Assembly (NCBI RefSeq): GCF_900098745.1
Contig: NZ_FQTT01000010.1
Coordinates: forward strand, 62,001 to 126,000
DNA: 64,000 nucleotides
Direction: 5' to 3'
DNA from: Actinomyces glycerinitolerans
Lineage (GTDB): Bacteria > Actinomycetota > Actinomycetes > Actinomycetales > Actinomycetaceae
Under the pieces are notes generated by a model that worked only from the letters and a program-made list of their open reading frames with translations, made no database searches and was not told where the DNA came from. Positions 18,477 to 26,841 of the stretch are shown here, one piece after another (position 1 is the stretch's first letter; the number at the start of each line of letters is the position of its first letter). Made by a program: the position numbers and the translations under genes.

Positions 18477-18694
18477 GGAGCGATTATCGGATACGGCGGC
18501 GCCGGACGTCGCGGTGTAGGCGTTCCACCTGAGCATTTTCGCGCGGATGAGGCAGGTGCCGGTTGGTCCAGGTGCGCAGAAGTCGCTCAAGCGCATATAT
18601 GCGTGGCGGGCTCGGCTTCGAATGGAGCCGAGCCCGCCATCGGGCAGTCCCGTATAGGACTGCCGAGGTCGATTGCGTGGGTGTGATTGTCGGG

Positions 18695-20608
18695 TCAGGC
18701 CCGCCTGCGCGCAACCGTGGCTGAGATTCCAGCGAACAGGAGAACCGCGGCGACCATTGCAAGCGACGTGGTCCCTGCGCCGGTCTTGGCGAGCTTCGCA
18801 CGCGGGGTCGTCTTCGCGGCCGGGGTGGACGGCTGGCCGGGTGAGGGTGCCGTCACTCCGGGCGTGGTTCCGGCGCTGGGTTCGGCGGTCGGCTCGACCG
18901 TGGGTTCGCTGGACGGCTCCACGGTGGGTTCGCTGGACGGCTTCACGGTGGGTTCGCTGGACGGCTCCACGGTGGGTTCGGTGGTCGGCTCGGTGGTCGG
19001 TTCCACGGTGGGTTCGACCGTGGGCTCGGTGGTGGGTTCGACCGTGGGCTCGGTGGTGGGTTCGACCGTGGGCTCGGTGGTCGGTTCCACGGTGGGTTCG
19101 GTGGTCGGCTCGGTGGTCGGTTCCACGGTGGGTTCGACCGTGGGTTCGGTGGTGGGTTCGACGGTGGGCTCGGTTGTCGGCTCCACGGTGGGTTCGGTGG
19201 TCGGCTCCACGGTGGGTTCGGTGGTCGGTTCTACGGTGGGCTCAGTGGTCGGCTCGACGATCGGCTCATCCGGGAAGGCGTTGGTCGCCACGATCTTCAC
19301 CGTCGCGGCCGCATCGATGGGGAATGTCAGCGACACCCCGTTCTCGATCGGCGTCGCCGTCGCCCCGTCCACCTCGTAAGAGACGCTCACGTCCTCGGGC
19401 AGGTTCTTCTCGACGATCTGGCAGGTGGCGGAGGACTTGGTCGTCACCGTCGTCGTGGTCTGCCCCGCCTGAATCGCCGGCATGTCAATGAAATCGGCGG
19501 ACAGGCACTTGTAGGAGAACTGGTAGGAGGCGTCGGCCGGCGCCGCGGTTCCGGTCGTGACCTTCTCGATCGTGAAGGACGCCCGGTGGCCGGATCCGGT
19601 CCCGCCGCTGTTGGGCAACTCGACGCGCCCAACCACCGTGGCCGGCTCGCCATCCTCTGCCACCGAGATCGTGGCGGTGTTGACCAGCTCGTCCAGGTCG
19701 GCGACCTCCGGGCCGACAGCGGCACGCAGGTCGATCTGGAGCGATTCGTGAGCGGGCTGGTAGCGCCCGTCGGCCATGGGGCTGAAGACGATGCGCACGC
19801 CGCCGCCGGCGGTCTCCGTGCAGGACCAGCGGTTGGAGTCGATCTCGTTGTCGTAGACGACCTCCGTGTACGGGTAGGGCGTGCGGTCGTAGATCTTCGC
19901 GCCGTCGCAGGTCATGGTGAGCCCTTCACCGCCGACGTCCTCAACGACCAGCGGTTCGTAAACGTCCTGCGCGGTGGTGCCGACGTAAATGCTCCAGCGA
20001 GAGCTGCTCATGTCGGCGTCGTACACGCCGGTCTTGCCGCTGGACTGGTCGACACCGGAAGGGCCGGGGCCCACATAGGTTCCGGGCAACTGGAAGCTCT
20101 GACCACAGGAGGTGAAGGTCAGCGTGTAGTCGCCGCCAGCCTCATCGACCTGGGAGCGGTCCCAGCCCAAGGTCACCCAGGCCGAGCCGGTGATGTCGCC
20201 GTAGGTGTCGGCATACTCGGACAGGACGAAGTTGAGCGTCTTGCCAGACCACGTGGCGCGTCCGACGACGACGCCGTCCGGTGCCGTCAGGTCGAAGCTG
20301 CTGGGGCCGCGGTTCTCCAACTCGGCCGGCAGGGTCAGCGTGAAGCTGTCCCCGGAGCTTGCGGTGGCGGGTGCGGTCCACGTCAGGTCGGCGCGCACCA
20401 GGCCGGAGGCGTCGGAGACGTAGGTTCCGTTGGTTACGTGGGTGCCGTCCCGCCAGGCGACGGAGGTGACGGAGCCGGCGCAGGTTTCCGCGGCTGCGGC
20501 TTTAGGCTGGGAGGGGTCGTCGCTGACATCGGCTAGGGCGGCGGACCCCGGAACAGCTAGAGCTAGCACCAGGGCCGCGGCGCAGGCGAGTGAGCGTAAC
20601 GCCTTCAT
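18695..20608 (-). CDS. Sortase-anchored surface protein with TEP/VEP repeats
   Basis: 637 residues. Signal peptide 1-26 (cleavage after ALA), an adhesin-like beta-rich head of about 330 residues similar in style to Gram-positive SdrC/agglutinin folds ([28 protein letters not shown]), a DUF5979-like domain ([26 protein letters not shown]), a 130-residue TEPTVEP repeat stalk, then the cell-wall sorting signal LAKTG, a hydrophobic helix and RRRA. LAKTG is a variant of LPxTG common in Actinomyces. AAGGGAAAC precedes the ATG. Likely a fimbria-independent adhesin; the ligand is unknown. Confidence 0.88.
   Translation of the reverse strand: MKALRSLACAAALVLALAVPGSAALADVSDDPSQPKAAAAETCAGSVTSVAWRDGTHVTNGTYVSDASGLVRADLTWTAPATASSGDSFTLTLPAELENRGPSSFDLTAPDGVVVGRATWSGKTLNFVLSEYADTYGDITGSAWVTLGWDRSQVDEAGGDYTLTFTSCGQSFQLPGTYVGPGPSGVDQSSGKTGVYDADMSSSRWSIYVGTTAQDVYEPLVVEDVGGEGLTMTCDGAKIYDRTPYPYTEVVYDNEIDSNRWSCTETAGGGVRIVFSPMADGRYQPAHESLQIDLRAAVGPEVADLDELVNTATISVAEDGEPATVVGRVELPNSGGTGSGHRASFTIEKVTTGTAAPADASYQFSYKCLSADFIDMPAIQAGQTTTTVTTKSSATCQIVEKNLPEDVSVSYEVDGATATPIENGVSLTFPIDAAATVKIVATNAFPDEPIVEPTTEPTVEPTTEPTVEPTTEPTVEPTTEPTVEPTTEPTVEPTVEPTTEPTTEPTVEPTTEPTVEPTTEPTVEPTTEPTVEPTVEPTTEPTTEPTVEPSSEPTVKPSSEPTVEPSSEPTVEPTAEPSAGTTPGVTAPSPGQPSTPAAKTTPRAKLAKTGAGTTSLAMVAAVLLFAGISATVARRRA
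18883..19266 (-). repeat. Tandem coding repeat encoding TEPTVEP stalk
   Basis: Degenerate 12- and 18-bp units (GGTTCGGTGGTCGGCTCC and relatives) encode alternating TEP and VEP. Near-identical blocks in tandem suggest the array can change length by slippage or recombination. Confidence 0.9.
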
Positions 20609-20726
20609 TGTGTTTCCCTTCGATGAATCGGGGGATCTGGTATGGAATACGGGACTCATCGAAGCACGGGATTAGTAACGCGTTTGCTAGCGACGAGTGG
20701 CGAAGAGCTGCCATGTCATGCGTGCG

Positions 20727-21692
20727 TCACTCGGATTGCCCTTGGCCGGGGGCGTCGTCCGTCTGCGGGAGCCACCCCAGTCGTACCGCCTGCATACCCA
20801 GCTGAAACCTGCTCTGCGCCCCCAGCAGATGATTCAGCTCGGCGACTCGCCGGGCCACTGTCCGCAGGCTCACTCCTAGCTGACGCGCAATCGCCTCGTC
20901 GGTCATCCCGGAGGCCAGCATCCACACCAACTCACGATCCTGCAGCAGCGCGCTTTCGATGGCTGATACGCGCGGCATTGGAACGCCCCTCTGCCACAGG
21001 TGCTCGAACAGGTCGCCGAAGGTCTCGACCAGCTCAGGTTCAGTGATGCGGGTGGTAACGATTTCGTTGCCGGACCCCTGACGCAGAATGAGCGCCGTCG
21101 TCTCGTCGGCGAGGAGCATGCGGAAGGGGAGTTTGTCGACGAAGCGGGCCTCCTCGCCCTGGTGGATGGATTTTGCGACGACCTTGAAGTAACTCGGATC
21201 GTGCAAGGAGGCCATTTCGTACAGCGCACGGTGTCGTACGCCGCGGCGTAGCGACTCCGGCTGCATGCTCGCCTGCTGTCCCGCGGAGGTCAGGTACGGT
21301 GAGCGATCCATCCCCCGGAACTCGCCGCGGGCGGTGGCGAAGAGCTGGTTGAACATGGCGATGGCCCGTTGCGGGGACCGGGTTGTTTCCACCGCGTGCC
21401 GACCGCCCTGCTCGAGCAGGTCCAATTCCAGGGCGGCGGTCTCGGCGCGGCGGGCGTCCTCCCGGTATCGCTGCTCTAGGTCGCGTAATGCGCGGGCAGC
21501 TGAGCGCGGGTTCACCACCCCGTCGGCTACGGCGGCCAGGTCCGCTTCAATGAGCTCTGAGAGAGCGGGGTCCTCGGAGTCTGCGGCGCGGAGTTCGCCG
21601 TCCAGCAGCGATAGGTACAGGGACTCGGCGGCGTCGCTGATGCCGAGTCCGGCGAGTAAGCGGTGAGCCGCCCCGACCTCCGAATCGCTCAT
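20727..21692 (-). CDS. LuxR/HTH-type transcriptional regulator
   Basis: 321 residues. The C-terminus holds a LuxR-like helix-turn-helix (LASGMTDEAIARQLGVSLRTVARRVAELNHLLGAQSRFQLG). The N-terminal region (AAESLYLSLLDG, and a middle part with LLADETTALI) resembles TrmB-linked effector modules of actinobacterial LuxR-type regulators. It lies directly upstream of the surface-protein gene on the same strand, 118 nt away, and may control it. ATG at 21692 or 21715 could be used; neither has a clear ribosome site. Confidence 0.78.
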   Translation of the reverse strand: MSDSEVGAAHRLLAGLGISDAAESLYLSLLDGELRAADSEDPALSELIEADLAAVADGVVNPRSAARALRDLEQRYREDARRAETAALELDLLEQGGRHAVETTRSPQRAIAMFNQLFATARGEFRGMDRSPYLTSAGQQASMQPESLRRGVRHRALYEMASLHDPSYFKVVAKSIHQGEEARFVDKLPFRMLLADETTALILRQGSGNEIVTTRITEPELVETFGDLFEHLWQRGVPMPRVSAIESALLQDRELVWMLASGMTDEAIARQLGVSLRTVARRVAELNHLLGAQSRFQLGMQAVRLGWLPQTDDAPGQGQSE

Positions 21693-21769
21693 ACGCGTGA
21701 TGCTAGCGGTGAACATGGGGGCGTTGCTGGGAGCGAGCTCCATGGAATCGTGGCAGGGCCGGGCTTTGC

Positions 21770-21860
21770 ACGACCTTGGGGTGCATTCCACGACCCTGGG
21801 GTGGTCGTGGAACGTACCCGAAGGTCGTAGAACGTCGCCGCGGGTCGTGGAGCGCGCCCT
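21770..21860. repeat. Dispersed repeat family B, copy 2
   Basis: It begins ACGACCTTGGGGTGC and runs through CCACGACCCTGGGGTGGTCGT with further GGTCGT units, in the same order as 12206-12310 but diverged. The stem is less perfect than in copy 1. Confidence 0.75.
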
Positions 21861-22002
21861 GGAACGAAGCTTCGGAGAGGGCACATGAGTTGGATTAATG
21901 CTGCCGGCCTCACGGTTGCCCAAGGGTGGACGCTGGTCGTCCCGCCGCGGCTTTAAGCGCTGCTGCGTCTCTCCCCATTCACCCAGGCACTCAGGAGGCT
22001 CC

Positions 22003-23403
22003 ATGACGGACTGGATCACCCCACCCACCGACGGCGGGGAGCGACTAGACGGCACCGGCCCGGCCCTGCTGACCGCCGACCGCGTACTGACCGGACGCCG
22101 CGGCGACGCCGTCGGCAGCCTCGAGGCCATCGGTGAGGACGACCCCGCCGGCGGCGCCGTCTTCATCGACGGCGCCCGTATCCGCGCCGTCGGCCCCACC
22201 GCCGAGCTGACCGCCCGACTCGGTGAGCTGGCCGAAGCGGCCGGGACCACGCCCGCGCAGGTGCGCCGCGTCGAACTGCCCGGCGCCACCCTCATGCCCG
22301 GGCTCATCGAGACGCACGCCCACCTGCCCACCTCCGGCACGGACGTGGAGTACCCCGACTACGGGGAGCATGACGTCGCCCGGCTCGCGCTGAACGCCGC
22401 CCGCTCGGCCCGGGAGCTGCTGTCCCTCGGCGTCACCAGCGCGCAGAGCCTGGGCGCCCGCCACTACGTGGACGTCGCCCTGCGCGACGCCATCGACAAC
22501 GGCGACCTGCGCGGGCCCCGCATCACCGCCGCCGGGCCACAGATCACCGTCACCGCAGGCCACGCCCACCACGCCGGGGGTGAAGTGGACGGCCTGGACG
22601 ACATCCGCCACCAGGTGCGGCTCCACCACAAGCGGGGCGTCGACACCATCAAGGCGATGGCCACCGGCGGCTTCACCACCTCCGGCTCGGTGCCCTGGAT
22701 GGCCCAGTTCAGCCAGGAGGAACTCACCGTCATGTTCGCCGACGCCCACCGCCTGGGCAAGTGGACCGCAGCCCACGCCCACGGCACCCAGGGCATCGAG
22801 CGGGCGGTGCGCGCCGGCGTCGACTACCTCGCCCACGCCTCCTTCATCAGCCCCGCAGCCCGCTCCGAACCCGACCCGCGCCTGGCCGACGAGATCGCCG
22901 CCGCCGGCGTCTACGTGGACTGCACCATCACTGCCGAGCTGCCCCGCATGCTTGAGCGCGACGACGCCTTCGCCCCACCGGCCCGCATGCTGTGGGAGCA
23001 CGGCGTGAAGATCGTCGCCGGGCACGACGCCGGCATCCCCGGTGTTCCGAACCGCGGCTACGTCGGTGGCCTGGAGGCGCTGGAGTACGTCGGTCTGCCC
23101 CGGACGGAGGTGCTGCTCGCCGCCACCTCGCGGGCGGCCGCCGGCATCGGCCTGGCGGGTGTGACCGGCGTGCTCGCCCCCGACTTCGACGCCGACCTGA
23201 TCGCCGTCGCCGGTGATCCACGCACCGGGCTGGGCGTCCTGCGCGACCTGCGACTAGTGGTCAGCCGGGGACGCGAGTTCATCCCCGACCGCATACCCGG
23301 GCTCGCACACCGCACCGACCTCGACGCCTTCACCGGGCCGGGCGCGGTGCTCGGCGCCTGGCGGAACCGGGACGTGCTGCGCGCCCGCCACCCGGAGGTC
23401 TGA
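22003..23403 (+). CDS. Metal-dependent amidohydrolase (imidazolonepropionase/prolidase-like)
   Basis: 466 residues in the amidohydrolase superfamily. Metal motifs are visible: HAH in GLIETHAHLPTSG, the bridging lysine in TIKAMATGGF, AHAHG, YLAHASF and the Asp in VAGHDAGIPG. The C-terminal LAPDFDADLIAVAGDP is typical of the composite beta domain. Relatives hydrolyse Xaa-Pro dipeptides or cyclic amides. An excellent ribosome site (AGGAGG, 7 nt) fixes the ATG at 22003. Confidence 0.9.
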   Translation: MTDWITPPTDGGERLDGTGPALLTADRVLTGRRGDAVGSLEAIGEDDPAGGAVFIDGARIRAVGPTAELTARLGELAEAAGTTPAQVRRVELPGATLMPGLIETHAHLPTSGTDVEYPDYGEHDVARLALNAARSARELLSLGVTSAQSLGARHYVDVALRDAIDNGDLRGPRITAAGPQITVTAGHAHHAGGEVDGLDDIRHQVRLHHKRGVDTIKAMATGGFTTSGSVPWMAQFSQEELTVMFADAHRLGKWTAAHAHGTQGIERAVRAGVDYLAHASFISPAARSEPDPRLADEIAAAGVYVDCTITAELPRMLERDDAFAPPARMLWEHGVKIVAGHDAGIPGVPNRGYVGGLEALEYVGLPRTEVLLAATSRAAAGIGLAGVTGVLAPDFDADLIAVAGDPRTGLGVLRDLRLVVSRGREFIPDRIPGLAHRTDLDAFTGPGAVLGAWRNRDVLRARHPEV

Positions 23404-23519
23404 GGCGTGTCCGCGTCCGTGCCGCCCGGGCGGGTGCCCGAACACCGGGGAGCCGGAGCCGCCGGTGCCCTGGACCGGCTGCGGGGTCGGAGGCGGTCTC
23501 GGGCACACTTTGGAGCCGC

Positions 23520-23669
23520 ATGGTGCTGTCAACAGGTGCTGTGCTCGCGACAAGTGCGGCGTTTGGTTACGAGAAATGGTGGCGTAGAGATAGGCTCCTG
23601 GACAGGTTGGAACTCGGACGCGGGCTAGGGCGTGTTGCTCGGCAAAGAGCTTCCCTGCCGAGGTCATGA
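23520..23669 (+). CDS. Small hydrophobic-basic peptide upstream of the kinase gene
   Basis: A 49-residue frame with an ATG behind TTTGGAGCCGC. The product has a hydrophobic N-terminus (VLSTGAVLATSAAFGY) followed by a strongly basic part (EKWWRRDRLLDRLELGRGLGR), the shape of a single-pass membrane peptide. It ends 22 nt before the probable GTG start of the split kinase gene and reads the same way, so it may be the first cistron of that operon. There is no recognisable family. Confidence 0.4.
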   Translation: MVLSTGAVLATSAAFGYEKWWRRDRLLDRLELGRGLGRVARQRASLPRS

Positions 23670-23691
23670 GGTTCCGGAAGGGAGGGCGGCG

Positions 23692-24471
23692 GTGCGCATG
23701 GCGTTGAGTCGCGTCCCCGGTATGACGGTCACCGACCTCATTCCGGTCAACGAGGATGATCCAGGGGGTTCCAACGACTCGCAGTGGGGACGGGCGCAGG
23801 TTTTGGTCAAGCACAACACGGTAGACAACCCCAACATTGTCGTCAACGAGTACATCGCCAACAGAATCGCGATTGCCCTGGGCATCCCCACGTCCCTCGG
23901 TGACCTCTGGTTCGACCCGTCGGCCGGCGAACCGGCATAGGTTGTCGCCGAGATCGGAGAGCCGGGAAACCACTTCCCGCCTCCGCAGGAGGCCGCGTTG
24001 CTCAGCATCCCTGAGGAGACGCGGGCCCTCATGGAGGCTTTTGATGCACTGATTTACAACACTGACCGTCACGAGGAGAACATCCTGGCCGACAACGATG
24101 GCCACGCCTGGGTCGTTGATCATGACGGGGCTCTTTTCGGCAACATCAAGGGCAACAGAGCGACGGGGCTGCTGAGTACCAAGGGTCGTTATGACTACGA
24201 CCCGATGGGCTTCTGGGGGAAGCTGCCTGCGACGTCGGAAGCCAGGGAACGTGCCATCGCCCATATCCGAGCGGGCCTTGCGTTGTCGGCCATCGAGTCG
24301 CCCGTGTGGCACCTGTATAACCTCGGACTGCTGCGTGCACCCGAGCGTCAGGCTGTCATCGAGTTCTTGTCTGACCGTCGTGCCATGATTGGGTCTATAG
24401 TCCGACGGCGGCCCGGAGCTGCCGTCGGCAAGCAGGGCCTGCTCACCGATGAGGGAGGCGACTTTGAATGA
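23692..24471 (+). pseudogene. HipA-like / PI3K-PI4K-fold kinase gene interrupted by an amber codon
   Basis: The frame encodes about 259 residues but has TAG at 23938-23940. The first part carries the N-lobe (QVLVKHNT with the ATP lysine, VVNEYIANRIAIALGIPTSLGDL). After the stop, the same frame continues at once with the catalytic loop NTDRHEENIL and the metal motif DHDGALFG. No frame shift is needed to join them, so a single nonsense change, or programmed readthrough, separates the lobes. GGAAGGGAGG before the GTG at 23692 sets the start. Family: HipA-like kinases, often next to DUF3037 genes. The distal part overlaps the next gene by 4 nt. Confidence 0.75.
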
Positions 24472-25223
24472 CTGAGCTGTACACCGTGAAACACCTGGCC
24501 GACCGCGTCGCCAACGAGCCGCGTAACGTCGGCGTCATCGCGACGACCGGTCACGACCCGAGCTCTCGTGTTGCCCTACGGTTCCTCGGGATCGACCTGG
24601 ACGGCACCGCGGCGCGCAAACCGTTGCCGGGTGTCAGCAAGGATGTCTACATCAGCTGGGTTGACTACTTCCGTTCTAAGACGCGGTCCGGACGCTGGGA
24701 GGACATAGCCCGGGCGCATCGCCGTCGGCCACAGGACTTCTACCTGGAACATGCCCTCACCATCCTCGACAGTGACGACGTTGAGCGTCTGGCGGACGAG
24801 TACTTCCCCCGGCTGGTCCAGACGGCGGCGAAAAAACGGAGGTCGTCGGAGGTCATGCGTCAGCAGGTGGATGACGTCTTCCGTGAACTCGGCTTGGCTC
24901 CGGACAGGAACGTTCCTATTGAGGCGCATGTCAATGACAAGAATGTTCGCGTCTCGTTCGGATACGCCCTGTCGGGCGACAGGCCGGTACTCTTCGACGT
25001 GCTGCCGACTCACGGTCTAGGGGCGAATGGCCAGGCGTTCGCCTATCGGACGATGGTGGCGCAAAAGGCGGAGGTTAGTAAGGACTTCGCGGCATTCATC
25101 GACCTGGAGAATGTCTCCGACGAACAGGACCTGAGGGCAGTGGAGAGCGTAGCGACTGTCATCGATCCGGTCGGGGACTTTGCCGGGTCTGTGGAGACGG
25201 TTGCCGCACTGACTCGGGCGTGA
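24468..25223 (+). CDS. Hypothetical protein partnered with the HipA-like kinase (DUF3037-like N-terminus)
   Basis: 251 residues. The start (YTVKHLADRVANEPRNVGVIA) resembles the opening of DUF3037, which ends its first strand in an NVGVI-type motif and is a usual partner of HipA-like kinases. The middle is charged and helical (AKKRRSSEVMRQQVDDVFRELG). Nothing recognisable follows. The ATG overlaps the kinase stop (ATGA), showing translational coupling. Function unknown; the pair may be a toxin-antitoxin or defence unit, which is inference. Confidence 0.6.
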   Translation: MTELYTVKHLADRVANEPRNVGVIATTGHDPSSRVALRFLGIDLDGTAARKPLPGVSKDVYISWVDYFRSKTRSGRWEDIARAHRRRPQDFYLEHALTILDSDDVERLADEYFPRLVQTAAKKRRSSEVMRQQVDDVFRELGLAPDRNVPIEAHVNDKNVRVSFGYALSGDRPVLFDVLPTHGLGANGQAFAYRTMVAQKAEVSKDFAAFIDLENVSDEQDLRAVESVATVIDPVGDFAGSVETVAALTRA

Positions 25224-25297
25224 GCGCATCCCGTTGGTCGTGGCTGGCGGTCGGAAGGCCGTAGCGGGGGCGGCCTGGCCGCGGCACAATCAGCGCC

Positions 25298-26722
25298 ATG
25301 AATCGCCCCGTCCGCGACCTCAGTCGGCCCACCACGCCCTGCTCCGCCGTGCAGACACGCATGGCCGAGGAGACCGCCGCCCGGGCCGCCGTGGCCGGTC
25401 CCGCCCCCGCCCTGCCCGAGGACGTCGGTGCCGCGGCCGAGTTGCGCGCCGAATTGGACGAGGTCGTCGACTCCCTCGCACCGGAGCTCGTGGCCCTGTC
25501 GCGTGACCTGCACGCCCACCCCGAGGTGGGGCACGCCGAACACCACGCCGTCGCCGCCGTCGCCGAACTGCTGCGTGCCCACGGCATCATCCCGAGCCTG
25601 GGCGTGTACGGCATGGACACCGCCTTGCGCGCGGAAATCGGCGCCGACGCCGCAGCGCACGGGGAGCAGCGAGACTCCGAGGCGCCGCGGCCGCCCGGCG
25701 GCAGCCACCCCCACGCCCCGACCATGGCGATCCTGGCGGAGTACGACGCCCTGCCCGGCGTCGGCCACGGCTGCGGGCACAACGTCATGTGCGCCAACTC
25801 GGTGGGCGCCTTCCTCGCCCTGGCCGAACTCTCACGCCGTCGCCCCGGCGTCCTGCCCGGCCGCGTCATCCTGCAGACCACCCCGGCCGAGGAGTCCGAC
25901 ACCGCCAAGGAGATCCTCGCCCAGCGCGGCATGCTCGTCGGTGTCGACGCCGCCATCCAGACCCATTCCTACGCCCACGACCTGGCCGACCAGACCTGGC
26001 TGGGCGTGCGCCGCATGAGCGCCGTGTACACCGGCATCCCCTCCCACGCCTCCTCCCAGCCCTTCATGGGCCGCAACGCCCTGGACGCCGCCACCCTGGC
26101 GCTGACCGGCCTGGGGCTGCTGCGCCAGCAGATCCTGCCTATGGATCGGGTCCACGCCGTCGTCGACGACGGCGGGCGGGTCGCCAACGTGATTCCCGAG
26201 CGTGCCGAACTCAACCTCATGGTCCGCTCCAAGTACCCCGAGACGCTCAAAGACCTGGTGGGGCGCGTGGAGGACCTGCTGCGCGGGGCGGCGCTCATGA
26301 CCGGCACGGGAGTGGAGATCATCACCGACCCCAACACCAACGAGATGCCGGTGCGCTCCAACGGCCCGCTGCTGCAGGCCTGGGTGCGTTCCCAGCGGGA
26401 GCGCGGCCGCGACCCGCTGCCCGCCGGGGTGGTGTCGGAGACCGTCGCGGCGGGCACCGACTTCGGCAACGTGTCGCTGCGCGTGCCCGGTATCCACCCG
26501 CTCATCAAGGTCACCGACCGCGACGACGTCGCCCTGCACACCCGCGAGATGGCCGCGGCCGCCGGCTCACCCACCGGCGACGCCGCCGCCGTCGACGGCG
26601 CATACGGGCTGGCCGCCGTCGCCCTGGACTGGTTGCACGACGCCGGCCTGCGCGACGCCGTGCGCGCCGACTTCGAGGCCGCCGGTGGGGCCGTGGATGT
26701 GGCCGGATTCTGGGGGGAGTGA
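25298..26722 (+). CDS. M20 family amidohydrolase/peptidase (AbgB-like)
   Basis: 474 residues. An M20D-type catalytic domain shows HPEVGHAE, EYDALPGVGHGCGHN (the cocatalytic metal His-Cys-Gly-His), TPAEESDTAKE with the catalytic Glu pair, and a C-terminal ALHTREM His ligand. The dimerisation lid lies between about 225 and 340. Relatives cleave p-aminobenzoyl-glutamate, indole-acetyl amino acids or acylated amino acids. A Pro/Ala-rich head of 50 residues and a His/Pro-rich insert (PRPPGGSHPHAP) are unusual. Confidence 0.88.
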   Translation: MNRPVRDLSRPTTPCSAVQTRMAEETAARAAVAGPAPALPEDVGAAAELRAELDEVVDSLAPELVALSRDLHAHPEVGHAEHHAVAAVAELLRAHGIIPSLGVYGMDTALRAEIGADAAAHGEQRDSEAPRPPGGSHPHAPTMAILAEYDALPGVGHGCGHNVMCANSVGAFLALAELSRRRPGVLPGRVILQTTPAEESDTAKEILAQRGMLVGVDAAIQTHSYAHDLADQTWLGVRRMSAVYTGIPSHASSQPFMGRNALDAATLALTGLGLLRQQILPMDRVHAVVDDGGRVANVIPERAELNLMVRSKYPETLKDLVGRVEDLLRGAALMTGTGVEIITDPNTNEMPVRSNGPLLQAWVRSQRERGRDPLPAGVVSETVAAGTDFGNVSLRVPGIHPLIKVTDRDDVALHTREMAAAAGSPTGDAAAVDGAYGLAAVALDWLHDAGLRDAVRADFEAAGGAVDVAGFWGE

Positions 26723-26841
26723 GCCGGGGCGAGGCCGCGCCATGGCAGCGCGCCCCTGGCGGGTCGGCCGCAGCCAGGCGCAGCCGACCCGCCACGGTGC
26801 GTGCGGCAGGCCCGGGTCCCGGCCCACGGCGGCGCGTCGAC

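Noticed and set aside
18883-19266. Non-coding minisatellite
   Set aside because: The repeats are in frame and encode the TEP/VEP stalk between a surface domain and a sorting signal.
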